64,000 nt of DNA from Acidovorax sp. KKS102 (GCF_000302535.1 NC_018708.1:3348001-3412000); one strand, 5' to 3'; counted from the stretch's first letter, positions 11,486 to 19,749 are shown. Made by a program: numbers and translations. Notes: generated from the sequence alone by a model not told the origin.

Positions 11486-11965
11486 ATGACCCTGACCATC
11501 CGCACCCTGCCCCGCATGCGCCTTGCCACCATGCGCCACACCGGCGCTTACGGCCACCCGGGCCTGACTGAGTTGTGGGAGCGCTTTGGCGCGTGGTGCG
11601 CCGCCAACCGATTGAATGATCCGCGCCCCAAGTTCTACGGCTTCAGCCACGACGACCCGGCCTGCACGCCGCCCGAGCGGTGCCGCTATGACGCAGCGGT
11701 GCAGATTGGCGTGGGCCTGCGCACCGGGCCCGATGTGCAGGTGATGGACTACGAAGGGGGCGACTACGCCTGCATGCACTTCGTGGGCACAGGGCCCGAG
11801 ATCGCCGCCGCCTGGGCGCAGATGAGCGCGCCGGGCCAGATTCCCGAAGGCTGGGAATGGGAGCCCCGCGCCGCGCTGGAGATCTACGACGAGGACTTTG
11901 CGGTGAACCCGGCCACGGGGCGCTTTCCATGCTGGCTCTGTATTCCGGTCAAACGGACGCGCTGA
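11486..11965 (+). CDS. GyrI-like small-molecule-binding protein
   Basis: A 159-residue stand-alone effector-binding domain like the C-terminal part of AraC-type Rob/SoxS-associated proteins and like GyrI (SbmC). The pattern is typical: beta strand TLTIRTLPRMRLATMRHTGA, helix with LTELWERFGAWC, FYGFSHDDP, then DYEGGDYACMHFVG and a terminal ALEIYDEDF and CWLCIPVK strand. There is no helix-turn-helix. Such proteins bind or hydrolyse small molecules or inhibit gyrase; which applies here is unknown. It is divergent from the aminotransferase gene. Confidence 0.75.
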   Translation: MTLTIRTLPRMRLATMRHTGAYGHPGLTELWERFGAWCAANRLNDPRPKFYGFSHDDPACTPPERCRYDAAVQIGVGLRTGPDVQVMDYEGGDYACMHFVGTGPEIAAAWAQMSAPGQIPEGWEWEPRAALEIYDEDFAVNPATGRFPCWLCIPVKRTR

Positions 11966-11979
11966 CTCCCAAAGGGTTG

Positions 11980-12010
11980 CGCTGACGGGCCGGGTAGCCC
12001 TTTTCAGCGC
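11980..12010. terminator. Possible terminator between convergent genes
   Basis: A hairpin GGGC-CGGGTA-GCCC followed by TTTT (11987-12004) sits inside an outer inverted repeat GCGCTGA/TCAGCGC. It lies just past the GyrI-like gene and before the end of the convergent Bug pseudogene. The stem is short. Confidence 0.35.
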
Positions 12011-12016
12011 CAACCG

Positions 12017-13265
12017 TCAATCCACCCGGATATCCGCCCGCGCCGCCACCGCGCGCATCAGCGGCAGCTCGCGTTCAATGCGTGCGCGCAGCGCTTCGCC
12101 GTTGCCGCCCAAGGGCGTGAGGCCGATGTCCACCATCTTCTTCTTGAACTCCGCCGAGGCCAGGGTCTCGGCCAGGGCCTTTTCCAGCTTCTTCTACACG
12201 GGCGCGGGCAGGCCCGCCGGGCCTACAAAGGCAAACCACGATCCCATGTCAAAGCCGGGGTAGCCGCTCTCGGCCACGGTGGGCACATTGGGCAGCAGGG
12301 CCAGGCGCTGCGGACTGAGTGCGGCAATCGCCTTGATCTTGCCGGACTTGATGAGCGGCGTGGACGCCACCACGGTGTCCACCGCCAGTTGCACCTGCCC
12401 GCCCATCAGCGCCGTGAGGCTGGGCGAGCTGCCGTTGAAAGGCACGTGCATCATCGGAAAACCTGCGGTGGTCTTGAGCATCTCGGCGCCAAAGTGCACC
12501 GACGAGCCCGTGCCAGAAGAACCTGTTCAAGGTCTTTTCGGGGTCGCACAAGTACCTTGCCGGGATGGGATGCAAGGCGCGGGGCGCAGCCAATAGCTCG
12601 GCTATTGGCAAGCGCCGGAACGCCGCAGACCGCCCGGCAAGGCACTTGCCCCAAGGGTTGGAGTGAAATCGGGCGATTGGACGCCCCGGCTGCTTGCATG
12701 GGCATGAGCCCATGCGGCGCACCCGAAGCATCCACTCATCCCGATTGCACTCCAATGCGATCCCCGAAAAGACCTTGAAAAGGTTCTAAGCGCCATACGA
12801 AAACTTGTCCGGCGCGGCCTTGGCCTGGGCCACGATGTCCTTGAGCGACTGACCCGGGGTGTCGTTGTGGGCTACCAGCAGCAACCCCATGTCGGCCACC
12901 AGGGCCAGGGGCGTGAAGCTCTTGATGGGGTCGTACGGCAGGTTAGTACGGATGGCCGGGTTCATCGTGAGCGTGGTGTTGGACCCGAGCAGCAGCGTGT
13001 AGCCGTCAGCGGGCGCCTTGGCCACCATGGACGCCGCCACCACGGTGCCCGCGCCGGGCCGGTTCTCGACCACCATGGGCTGCCCCAGCCGCTCCCCCAG
13101 GGCCGTGGCCAGCAAACGTCCCAGGATGTCGGTGGCTCCGCCTGGGGCAAAAGGCACGACCAGCTTGATGGGCCGGTCGGGATAGGTCTGCGCCTGCGCC
13201 AGGCCAGGCGCGGCCAGCACCAGGGCGCTGAGCAGAAGACTCGATACGAAGCGGGAACGCAGCAT
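12017..13265 (-). pseudogene. Bug/TctC-type periplasmic receptor gene, disrupted
   Basis: The N-terminal part (13265 to about 12788) has a signal peptide ending in AQAQ and the Bug motifs YPDRPIKLVVPFAPGGATD and GYTLLLGSNTT. It stops after KFSYGA at a TAG brought in by a 268-bp insertion (12520-12787). The frame resumes as SGTGSSVHFGAEM and runs to PAPV, where an in-frame TAG (12196-12194) occurs, followed by an intact tail KKLEKALAETLASAEF up to a TGA at 12019. Removing the insertion and one 3-bp duplicate gives 978 bases, 325 residues plus stop, the normal Bug length. There are therefore two separate lesions. The gene followed an amidase gene and probably served uptake of its substrate. Confidence 0.88.
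12520..12787. mobile_element. 268-bp MITE-like element with terminal inverted repeats
   Basis: The ends are inverted repeats of about 24 bases: AACCTGTTCAAGGTCTTTTC plus GGGG at 12520-12543, and its complement at 12762-12787 with one mismatch. AAG flanks both sides (12517-12519 and 12788-12790), which fits a 3-bp target duplication. Inside are two long two-tier hairpins. The first pairs 12549-12564 with 12633-12648 around a perfect inner stem 12589-12597/12601-12609. The second pairs 12658-12673 with 12740-12755 around 12696-12703/12708-12715. No transposase is encoded, so mobility would need a helper. The excised Bug gene reads perfectly across the site. Confidence 0.82.
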
Positions 13266-13344
13266 GGTGAAGCTCTCCAGAAAGCACGTTGACGAAACAA
13301 GGGGTTAACGGAGTGGGACGCACTGGCGAGCGGCCAGGCGCCCA

Positions 13345-14850
13345 TCAATCCAGCAGCGGGCTGCGCTGGCGCGCATACCCGCTGGCCTGGTCATAAGCGT
13401 GGCCGATCTGCAGCACGGCCGCGTCTGACTGCGCCGGTCCGATGATCTGCAGACCCGCAGGCAGGCCGCCAGAGCCGAAGCCTGCGGGGGCTGCCAGCGC
13501 GGGCAGGCCGGCCATGGTGGCGGGCACCACGGCCTCCATCCAGCGGTGGTAGGTGTCCATGGCGCGGCCTCCGACCTCGTGGGGCCAGTCGAGCTGGGCA
13601 TCGAAGGGGAAGACCTGCACAGCGGGCAGCACGAGAAAGTCGAATTGTTCGAACAGGCCGCGCAGCGCCTGGTACCACGCGCTGCGCACGCGCGCCGCGT
13701 CGTACACCTGCTGGGCCGTCAGGCGCATGCCGCGCTCGATCTCCCACACCGCCTCGGGCTTGAGCAGTGCACGGGTCTGAGCATCGCGATACAGGCCCGC
13801 ATTGGCCCCCGCCACGCTGAAGCTGCGCAGGTCGATCCACGCGTTCCACAGCTGTTCCAGATTGAACGCGGGCACCACCGCCTCCACTGTGCAGCCCACG
13901 GTGCGAAAGTGCGCCAGCGCCCGCTCGCAGGTGGCCAGCAGTCCGGGCTCGGTGGGCAAATGGCCGCCCAGGTCGCCCAGCCAGCCGATGCGGGCACCGC
14001 GCCAGTCGCGCTCCAGCGGCTGGCCCAGCAGGGCCACATCCTCGTGCCGGCGCGTGAGCGGCAGTCGCGCATCAAAGCCCGCCTGCACCGACAGCAGCAA
14101 CGCCAGGTCCGGGATGTTGCGCGCCATGGGGCCGGCCACGCTGAACTGCTGAAAAAACACCTCTTCCGTCGGCCCGTGCGGCACCAGGCCGAACGAGGTG
14201 CGCAGGCCATAGACGTTGTTGAAGGCCGCAGGCGTGCGCAGCGATCCCATCATGTCCGAGCCGTCGGCCACCGGCAGCATGTGCAACGCCACGGCCACCG
14301 CCGCGCCACCGCTGCTGCCGCCCGCCGACACGGCCGGGTTGTGGGCATTGCGTGTGGTGCCGTACACCGGGTTGTAGGTGTGGCCGCCCAGGCCAAACTC
14401 GGGCGAGTTGCTGCGGCCGACGAAGAGCGCGCCGCCTGCGCGCATGCGCTCGAACACCACCGCATCCGTTGCCGAGACCTGCCCCGCAAAGATGGGCGAC
14501 CCGCGCGTGGTGACCATGCCCGCGGCGGGCATGATGTCCTTGGGCGCCTGCGGAAACCCTTGCAGCGGGCCCAGGCTCTCGCCACGTGCCAGCTGCGCAT
14601 CGCGTTCTGCGGCCTGCACGCGCAGGGCGTCGCGGTCCACCATCGCCACTAGGGCGTTCACGACGGGGTTGAGCCGATCCACCTGGGCCAGGTAGGCATC
14701 CAGCACCTCGGTGCAGGAGACCTCCCGTGCATGGATGGAGCGTGACAGGCTGGTGGCCGTGTAGTCCACGATGCGGCTGGGGATGTCGCCCGGGGTGGCG
14801 CGGTTTGCAGAAGCCATGGATGCTGTGGCCGTTGACGTTGAATATGTCAT
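13345..14850 (-). CDS. Amidase (amidase signature family)
   Basis: About 501 residues. The amidase signature is present: a catalytic Lys in PQAPKDIMPAAG, the Gly/Ser-rich SAGGSSGGAA with the cis-Ser, and the nucleophile Ser in DMMGSLRTPAA, where many family members have a DGGGSIRIPAA-type segment. The family hydrolyses C-N bonds of amides. The ATG at 14850 is preferred for coverage; an ATG at 14817 would also do, and neither has a clear ribosome-binding site. It lies upstream of the Bug receptor pseudogene on the same strand and opposite a LysR-type gene, which suggests a small catabolic operon. The substrate is unknown. Confidence 0.87.
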   Translation of the reverse strand: MTYSTSTATASMASANRATPGDIPSRIVDYTATSLSRSIHAREVSCTEVLDAYLAQVDRLNPVVNALVAMVDRDALRVQAAERDAQLARGESLGPLQGFPQAPKDIMPAAGMVTTRGSPIFAGQVSATDAVVFERMRAGGALFVGRSNSPEFGLGGHTYNPVYGTTRNAHNPAVSAGGSSGGAAVAVALHMLPVADGSDMMGSLRTPAAFNNVYGLRTSFGLVPHGPTEEVFFQQFSVAGPMARNIPDLALLLSVQAGFDARLPLTRRHEDVALLGQPLERDWRGARIGWLGDLGGHLPTEPGLLATCERALAHFRTVGCTVEAVVPAFNLEQLWNAWIDLRSFSVAGANAGLYRDAQTRALLKPEAVWEIERGMRLTAQQVYDAARVRSAWYQALRGLFEQFDFLVLPAVQVFPFDAQLDWPHEVGGRAMDTYHRWMEAVVPATMAGLPALAAPAGFGSGGLPAGLQIIGPAQSDAAVLQIGHAYDQASGYARQRSPLLD

Positions 14851-14947
14851 TTGCAAGTCAGCATAAGCAGCCCTCTGCGTTTCGACAATCAACGATTACT
14901 GGGGTTATCTTTGCGTTTTACGCAATCCACAGCCCGAAAGGCCTCCC

Positions 14948-15913
14948 ATGCTTTCCAGCCGCTTGCAGGACACCGCGCTGCGCTACTTTCTGGAGGTGGT
15001 GCGCAGCGGCTCGGTCAGTGAGGCCGCCACGCGCCTCAATGTGTCGCCCTCGGCCGTAAGCCGCCAGGTGGCCGCCCTCGAAGACCTGCTGGGCGTGCCG
15101 CTGTTTGACAGGCGCCCGCGCGGCATGGCGCCCAGCGCGGCGGGCGAGCTGCTGGCCGCCCATGCCCGGCGCGGCGCGCTGGAGGCCGACCGCGTGGTCT
15201 CCGACATCCAGGCACTGCAGGGCCTGCGCACAGGGCTGGTGCGCATTTGCAGCTCTGCGGGTTTTGCCATCGAGTTCCTGCCCCGCGTCATGGCGCAGTT
15301 CCGCCTGCAGTACCCCGGCATCCAGTTCCACCTGCGCGTGGCCAGCCCGGCGGCCGTGACCGTGGCGGTGCTCAACGGCGATGCAGACATTGGCCTGACG
15401 TACAGCCGCTCGGCCGAACGGGACATCACGGTGCAGCACCGCCAGGCCGCACCCGTCATCGCCATCATGCGGCCGGACCACGCGCTGGCGCGATTGCACT
15501 CCATCACGCTGGCGCAGATGCACGCCTACCCCATCGCCCTGCCCGAGCGCGACAACACCGTGCGCCAGCTGTTCGACATCGGCTGCAGCCAGTGGGGCCT
15601 GGTCTTTGAGCCCGCCCTGGTGTGCAACCACTTCGAGACGCTGATGCACTTTGTGCTGCATGGCGGCGGCCTGTCCATCTCAGGCGAGGTGACGGTGCGC
15701 GACCGGGTGCAGCGCGGCGAATTGCATGCCGCCCAGATCCGCGAGCCCGGCATGAGCGCCCGCGCCGCCGAGCTGCAAACCCTGAGCGGCCGCACGCTGC
15801 CCGCTGGGGTGCGCATTTTTCTGGAGTTTCTGCAAGCGCAGCTGCGGGACAATGCGCCACCGGCCACGCCCGCCACCAGAAGCAAGCCTCCCGCCGCGCC
15901 CCGCCAACGATGA
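14948..15913 (+). CDS. LysR family transcriptional regulator
   Basis: A 321-residue regulator. The winged helix-turn-helix is at about residues 10-70 (RYFLEVVRSGSVSEAATRLN, then VSPSAVSRQVAALEDLLGVP), followed by a periplasmic-binding-protein-like effector domain. It is divergent from the amidase gene, about 97 bases start to start, and by family precedent would activate it in response to the amide or its product. Its stop codon overlaps the start of nth, so it may be cotranslated with an unrelated repair gene. Confidence 0.88.
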   Translation: MLSSRLQDTALRYFLEVVRSGSVSEAATRLNVSPSAVSRQVAALEDLLGVPLFDRRPRGMAPSAAGELLAAHARRGALEADRVVSDIQALQGLRTGLVRICSSAGFAIEFLPRVMAQFRLQYPGIQFHLRVASPAAVTVAVLNGDADIGLTYSRSAERDITVQHRQAAPVIAIMRPDHALARLHSITLAQMHAYPIALPERDNTVRQLFDIGCSQWGLVFEPALVCNHFETLMHFVLHGGGLSISGEVTVRDRVQRGELHAAQIREPGMSARAAELQTLSGRTLPAGVRIFLEFLQAQLRDNAPPATPATRSKPPAAPRQR

Positions 15914-16554
15914 TGATGAAAACCACCCAGATCGAGCCCTTCTTCGCCACCCTCAAGGCGGCCAACCCCATGCCCAACACGGAGCTGGAATACACCACGC
16001 CGTTCGAGCTGCTGGCCGCCGTGCTGCTGTCGGCCCAGGCCACCGACGTGGGCGTGAACAAGGCCACGCGCAGGCTGTTCCCCGTGGCGGGCACACCGCA
16101 GGCCATCCTGGACCTGGGGCTGGAGGGGCTGGAGGGCTACATCAAGACCATCGGCCTGTACCGCACCAAGGCCAAGAACCTGATGGAGACCTGCCGCATC
16201 CTGGTGGAGCAGCACGACAGCCAGGTGCCCCGCACGCGCGAAGCGCTGGAGGCCCTGCCCGGCGTGGGCCGCAAGACGGCCAATGTGGTGCTCAACGTGG
16301 CCTTTGGCCAGCCCACGATGGCGGTGGACACGCACATCTTTCGGGTGAGCAACCGCACGGGCCTGGCACCGGGCAAGAACCCGCTGGCCGTAGAGTTGCA
16401 ACTGATGAAGCGCGTGCCCGCCGCCTACGCGGTGGACTCGCACCACTGGCTGATCCTGCTGGGCCGCTATGTGTGCCAGGCGCGCAAGCCGCGCTGCTGG
16501 GAATGTGTGGTGAGCGAGTATTGCGAGTACCGGCCGAAGACGCCTGCGCCCTGA
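15910..16554 (+). CDS. nth: Endonuclease III
   Basis: A 214-residue DNA glycosylase/AP lyase of base-excision repair, removing oxidised pyrimidines. The helix-hairpin-helix LPGVGRKTANVV carries the catalytic Lys, and the catalytic Asp is in AVDTHIFRVSNR. The C-terminal 4Fe-4S ligands have the exact Nth spacing Cys-x6-Cys-x2-Cys-x5-Cys (from CQARKPRC to SEYC). The first of three consecutive ATG codons at 15910 overlaps the LysR stop in ATGA, which favours translational coupling; either of the next two ATGs could also be used. Confidence 0.95.
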   Translation: MMMKTTQIEPFFATLKAANPMPNTELEYTTPFELLAAVLLSAQATDVGVNKATRRLFPVAGTPQAILDLGLEGLEGYIKTIGLYRTKAKNLMETCRILVEQHDSQVPRTREALEALPGVGRKTANVVLNVAFGQPTMAVDTHIFRVSNRTGLAPGKNPLAVELQLMKRVPAAYAVDSHHWLILLGRYVCQARKPRCWECVVSEYCEYRPKTPAP

Positions 16555-16570
16555 GTCAGCAGGCGCGGCA

Positions 16571-16637
16571 TTTAGCTACTATTTTTATAGCTTATAGCGC
16601 TTTCTGGATAGGCGGTAGAGCCCAAAAAGCTTCAAAC
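16571..16637. repeat. Comamonadaceae interspersed repeat, copy B
   Basis: In the gap after nth: TTTAGCTACTATTTTTATAG, then CTTATAGCGCTTTCTGGATA and a tail CCCAAAAAG. Read on the minus strand it shares the CTTTTTGG end and the GCTAT/ATAGT end of copies A and C, but the centre differs (AGCGCTATAAGC), so it is a distinct subtype. Confidence 0.55.
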
Positions 16638-16642
16638 CTCAC

Positions 16643-17038
16643 TCAACGGGCTACCGCGTGCTCCCGCAGCCATGCAGCAAACGCCTCTTCGGTGATGTCG
16701 CCGGCGGCGACGGCGAGCATGGTCAACGTCGCGTTTGTCTGGGTGGCCTGCAAACGCAAGCCATTGAGGTACAGGAACAAGCCCACGGCCAGGAAGGCAG
16801 CCCGCTTGTTCCCGTCCACGAAAGGATGGTTCTTGGCCAGGCCCACTCCATAGCTTGCGGCCAAAGCCGCTGTGTCTGGAGGATTGTCGGCATCCGAATA
16901 AGCCAAGATGTTCTGCGGCCGCATCAATGCAGAGTCCAGCAACCCCTCATCGCGCATGCCTTCGCGCCCGCCGTGCGTGGCAAGACTCTCACCGTGGAGT
17001 AGCACCAGCGCTTGCTTGCTCACCCAGCGCCAGCTCAT
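16643..17038 (-). CDS. doc: Doc-type toxin (Fic fold, death on curing)
   Basis: A 131-residue protein with the Fic/Doc motif HPFVDGNKRAAF (H-x-F-x-D-G-N-K-R), spanning about residues 70-81. Doc toxins phosphorylate elongation factor Tu and block translation; ordinary Fic proteins AMPylate targets. The short length and the GGREGMRDEGLLDSAL N-terminal block are Doc features. The gene overlaps the upstream antitoxin gene by four bases (ATGA), so the two are co-translated. Confidence 0.87.
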   Translation of the reverse strand: MSWRWVSKQALVLLHGESLATHGGREGMRDEGLLDSALMRPQNILAYSDADNPPDTAALAASYGVGLAKNHPFVDGNKRAAFLAVGLFLYLNGLRLQATQTNATLTMLAVAAGDITEEAFAAWLREHAVAR

Positions 17039-17259
17039 TTGGCCAACTGGTGAAAGGTGTCACGAAAGTCGTGCATGAATTCACGGCCAGCCTTGATCTC
17101 TTCCTCAAGAATGGGGTCATACGGCGTCAGCGCATAGCCATCGGGCGTTTCCGTGAGGAAGATGGATTCGCCTTTGCCCAGCTTCAAACGCGCCAGAGCT
17201 TCTTTCGGCAAAACAACACCCACAGAATTTCCGATCTGGGTCAGCTTGAGCATGTGCAT
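17035..17259 (-). CDS. AbrB/MazE-type antitoxin
   Basis: A 74-residue protein with an N-terminal SpoVT-AbrB swapped-hairpin DNA-binding domain (KLTQIGNSVGVVLPKEALAR, then LKLGKGESIFL). The C-terminal tail IKAGREFMHDFRDTFHQLAK is the likely toxin-neutralising segment. It precedes and overlaps the Doc-type toxin gene. Classical Doc is paired with Phd; here the antitoxin fold is AbrB. ATG codons at 17259 and 17253 are both possible starts, with a GGAG shortly upstream. Confidence 0.85.
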   Translation of the reverse strand: MHMLKLTQIGNSVGVVLPKEALARLKLGKGESIFLTETPDGYALTPYDPILEEEIKAGREFMHDFRDTFHQLAK

Positions 17260-17272
17260 AGGAAGAACTCCG

Positions 17273-17293
17273 AGTAATTACAAACGTAATACT
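17273..17293. promoter_or_regulatory. Palindromic operator of the toxin-antitoxin pair
   Basis: AGTAATTAC, four bases, then GTAATACT form an almost perfect inverted repeat 14 bases before the antitoxin start. AbrB-type antitoxins usually repress their own promoter at such a site. The surrounding bases are unusually AT-rich. Confidence 0.6.
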
Positions 17294-17313
17294 AAACTTC
17301 CCCCTGGGCGCAG

Positions 17314-18060
17314 TCAAATCACCCCCGCCAGCCCCAAAGCCGCCATCTCCCTCGACACCCCCACCCAGGCCACATCAAACCCCGCCACCTTGCGCTCCGG
17401 AGGCACGGGGTGCGCGCGCAGCGCCCAGGTGGCACCGGCGACCACGCTGTCGATCACGGGCACCGACACCTGCGGCTGCACGGCGGCAGCCATGCCCGCC
17501 AGCCCCGCCCCACCCAAAATGACGGCCTGCACCCCCATCTGCCGCACCACATCGCGGCACGCCTGGGCCAGCAATGCGCGGGCCGCTTCGGGGTCTGCGG
17601 CCAGTTGGGCACCGGTGGGCGCCACGGTGTGAATGCCTGCCAGTGCGTGGGCGTGGCCCAGCGCCTGGGCCAGGCGCTGCAGCATGGGGCCCCAGCGCTC
17701 GCCGCCGGTGACGATGGCAAAGCGGCCGTGGCGCGCGGCCTCGATGAATGACGCCTCGGCCAGGCCGGTGACGGGCACGGGGCTGCTCTCGCGCAGCGCC
17801 ATCAGGCCGGGGTCGCCAAAGCAGCCGATCAGCACCGCGTCGGGCGCGGTCTGCTGCTGTGCGATCTCATGCGCCCACACATCGAGCGCGGCGTGGGCCG
17901 CTACCGCGTAGCTCGCCTCACACGCGATGTACGGGGCGCCAAAGCGGGCCGTGGCCGTGCGCACCGCCACATGCGAGCCCGCAGCCCCTTGCACATGCCG
18001 CTGCAGCAAGGCACTGACATGGGCCGACATGTTGGGGTTGATGACGAGCAGTTGGCGCAT
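17314..18060 (-). CDS. Asp/Glu/hydantoin racemase family protein
   Basis: A 248-residue protein of the Asp/Glu racemase superfamily, closest in pattern to hydantoin racemases: LLVINPNMS at the N-terminus, IGCFGDPGL with the first catalytic Cys near residue 75, and GLAEASF. The second catalytic site normally reads LGCAGM but here is LGGAGLAGM, so that cysteine is absent. A racemase needing two cysteines may be inactive or the protein may do a different reaction. It is the last gene of the ABC importer operon and follows the GntR-type gene by about 24 bases; a TTG start at 18087 would overlap that gene. Confidence 0.75.
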   Translation of the reverse strand: MRQLLVINPNMSAHVSALLQRHVQGAAGSHVAVRTATARFGAPYIACEASYAVAAHAALDVWAHEIAQQQTAPDAVLIGCFGDPGLMALRESSPVPVTGLAEASFIEAARHGRFAIVTGGERWGPMLQRLAQALGHAHALAGIHTVAPTGAQLAADPEAARALLAQACRDVVRQMGVQAVILGGAGLAGMAAAVQPQVSVPVIDSVVAGATWALRAHPVPPERKVAGFDVAWVGVSREMAALGLAGVI

Positions 18061-18083
18061 GGAGGAAGGATGTGAAAAGCGAG

Positions 18084-18848
18084 TCAAGCCTCGCCGAGCA
18101 ACTGCGCCAGATCAGGCGCCTCCGCCGCAGGCGGCGTGAACTCCAGCTGCGATTCAATGCGCGCCAGGTGGGCCAGCATCAGCCGGGGGGCTTCGCGCGC
18201 ATCGCGCAGGCGGATGGCGTCGATCAGCGCCCGGTGCTCGCGGCAGCCGCAGGCCGTGGCCTCTTCCCGAGTCTGGGCATGGCTGGGGCTGTAGGTCATG
18301 AGGATGAGCGAGGTGCGCGAGACCAGCTCGCGCAGGATGCGCCCCAGCGTCTGGTGCCCTGCTGCCTGAGCGATGTGCAGGTGAAAGTCGCCCGAGAGGC
18401 GGATGGCACGGCGCATGTCGCCACTGGCGCGCGCGGCCTCTTCGTCGTCGATGCAGGTGCGCAGCGCGGCGATGTCGGCGTCTGTGGCGTTGGCAATGAA
18501 CAGTTCCACCAGACGCGGCTCCAGCAGGCGGCGGGCCTCGAACACCTCCAGCGCCTCTTGCGGTGTGGGCTGGGCGATGGAGGCGCCCCGGTTGGGTGTG
18601 AGGGTGACCACCTGTTCATTGGCCAGCCGCACCAGCACAGGGCGCACCCGCGTGCGTGACACGCCAAATGCAGCAGCCAATTTGTCTTCCACCAGCTTGG
18701 TTCCGGGGGGCAGCCGGTGGTCGAGGATGGCCGACACCATGCGGTCGTACATGTCGTTGTCGCTGAGTTGGCCAGTGGTGTCGGGCTGCACGGGCGGTTC
18801 GGTAACCGCAGCGCGCGTGCGCCGGGGCTTGGGGAGGGTGGTCGTCAT
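18084..18848 (-). CDS. GntR family regulator, FCD subfamily
   Basis: A 254-residue regulator. The winged helix lies at about residues 30-100 (DRMVSAILDHRLPPGTKLVE, then AAAFGVSRTRVRPVLVRLAN), preceded by a basic Pro-rich tail, and an all-helical FCD ligand-binding domain follows. The FCD metal-site residues appear as the His pair in DFHLHIAQAAGH and a later His. It lies between the importer genes and the racemase homologue and probably controls this operon by sensing its substrate. Candidate operator sequences lie upstream of the ATPase gene near 23.3 kb. Confidence 0.85.
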   Translation of the reverse strand: MTTTLPKPRRTRAAVTEPPVQPDTTGQLSDNDMYDRMVSAILDHRLPPGTKLVEDKLAAAFGVSRTRVRPVLVRLANEQVVTLTPNRGASIAQPTPQEALEVFEARRLLEPRLVELFIANATDADIAALRTCIDDEEAARASGDMRRAIRLSGDFHLHIAQAAGHQTLGRILRELVSRTSLILMTYSPSHAQTREEATACGCREHRALIDAIRLRDAREAPRLMLAHLARIESQLEFTPPAAEAPDLAQLLGEA

Positions 18849-18860
18849 AAGGGTGCCGTT

Positions 18861-19748
18861 TTACCCCGAACGGCCCTTGCGCCTGCGGCCCAGCGCCCAC
18901 ACCAGCGCCAGCGTGATACCCATCACGGCAAACGACACCACGGTGGTGACAGTGCCCAGCGCGTAGATGGACGGCGTGGTCACCGTGCTGGTCAGGCCCT
19001 GCAGTTCTAGCGGCAAGGTGTTCACATCGCCAATGGCCTGCGAGGTGCGGGCAATCTCGTCCCAGCTCAGCGTGAAGCCGAACATGCCAATGCCCACGAC
19101 CGAGGGCGCAATCAGCGGCAGCACCACATGCGCAAAGCCCTGCCAGGGCGTGGCGCCCAGGTCGCGAGCGGCTTCTTCATACGCAGGATTGAAGCGGTTG
19201 AACACCGCAAACATGATGAGCAGGCCAAACGGCAGCGTCCAGGTCAGGTGCGCGCCCAGGGCAGAGGTGAACAGGCCGAGCGATGTGCCGTAGCCCTCCA
19301 GCGCGCTTTCCATGCCCAACCATTCGACGACGGCCTTGATGCCGTTGTCGAAGAGCCGGAACTCCAGCCCGATGCCCAGCGAGACGATGATGGACGGCAT
19401 GATGAGGCTGGCCACCACGATGAAGAACAAGGTGTTACCGCCCGCCAGCCGCTTGCGAAACGCCAGCCCGGCCAGCACCGACAGCACCACCGTGCACAGC
19501 ATCACGGCCACGCCCAGGCCCAGCGAGCGCCACAGCGCCGCGCCAATGTCCACCACGCCCAGGCCTTCGGCCAGCTTGGCGAACCAGTGCAGCGACACGC
19601 CGCGCATGGGGAAAGTGAGTCCGCCTTCCGGCCCCTGAAAGCTCAGGATGAAGATGACGAACATCGGCCCGTACATGAACAGCACGAACAGCGCAAAGAA
19701 GATGGCCAGGGGCCAGAAGCTGGCGGGACGGGTTTCGCGCAGTCTCAT
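18861..19748 (-). CDS. ABC transporter permease (PotC-like)
   Basis: A 295-residue membrane protein with about six transmembrane segments. The EAA loop that contacts the ATPase is EEAARDLGATPWQGFAHVVL. It belongs to the spermidine/putrescine-type permease family and starts one base after the previous permease gene stops, forming the heterodimeric channel with it. The C-terminus is basic (RRRKGRSG). The substrate is not established; polyamines are only the family default. Confidence 0.88.
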   Translation of the reverse strand: MRLRETRPASFWPLAIFFALFVLFMYGPMFVIFILSFQGPEGGLTFPMRGVSLHWFAKLAEGLGVVDIGAALWRSLGLGVAVMLCTVVLSVLAGLAFRKRLAGGNTLFFIVVASLIMPSIIVSLGIGLEFRLFDNGIKAVVEWLGMESALEGYGTSLGLFTSALGAHLTWTLPFGLLIMFAVFNRFNPAYEEAARDLGATPWQGFAHVVLPLIAPSVVGIGMFGFTLSWDEIARTSQAIGDVNTLPLELQGLTSTVTTPSIYALGTVTTVVSFAVMGITLALVWALGRRRKGRSG

Positions 19749-19749
19749 C

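Noticed and set aside
12451..12796. Short open frames within the 268-bp element
   Set aside because: They run through the hairpins and terminal repeats, differ on each strand and resemble no transposase or other family.
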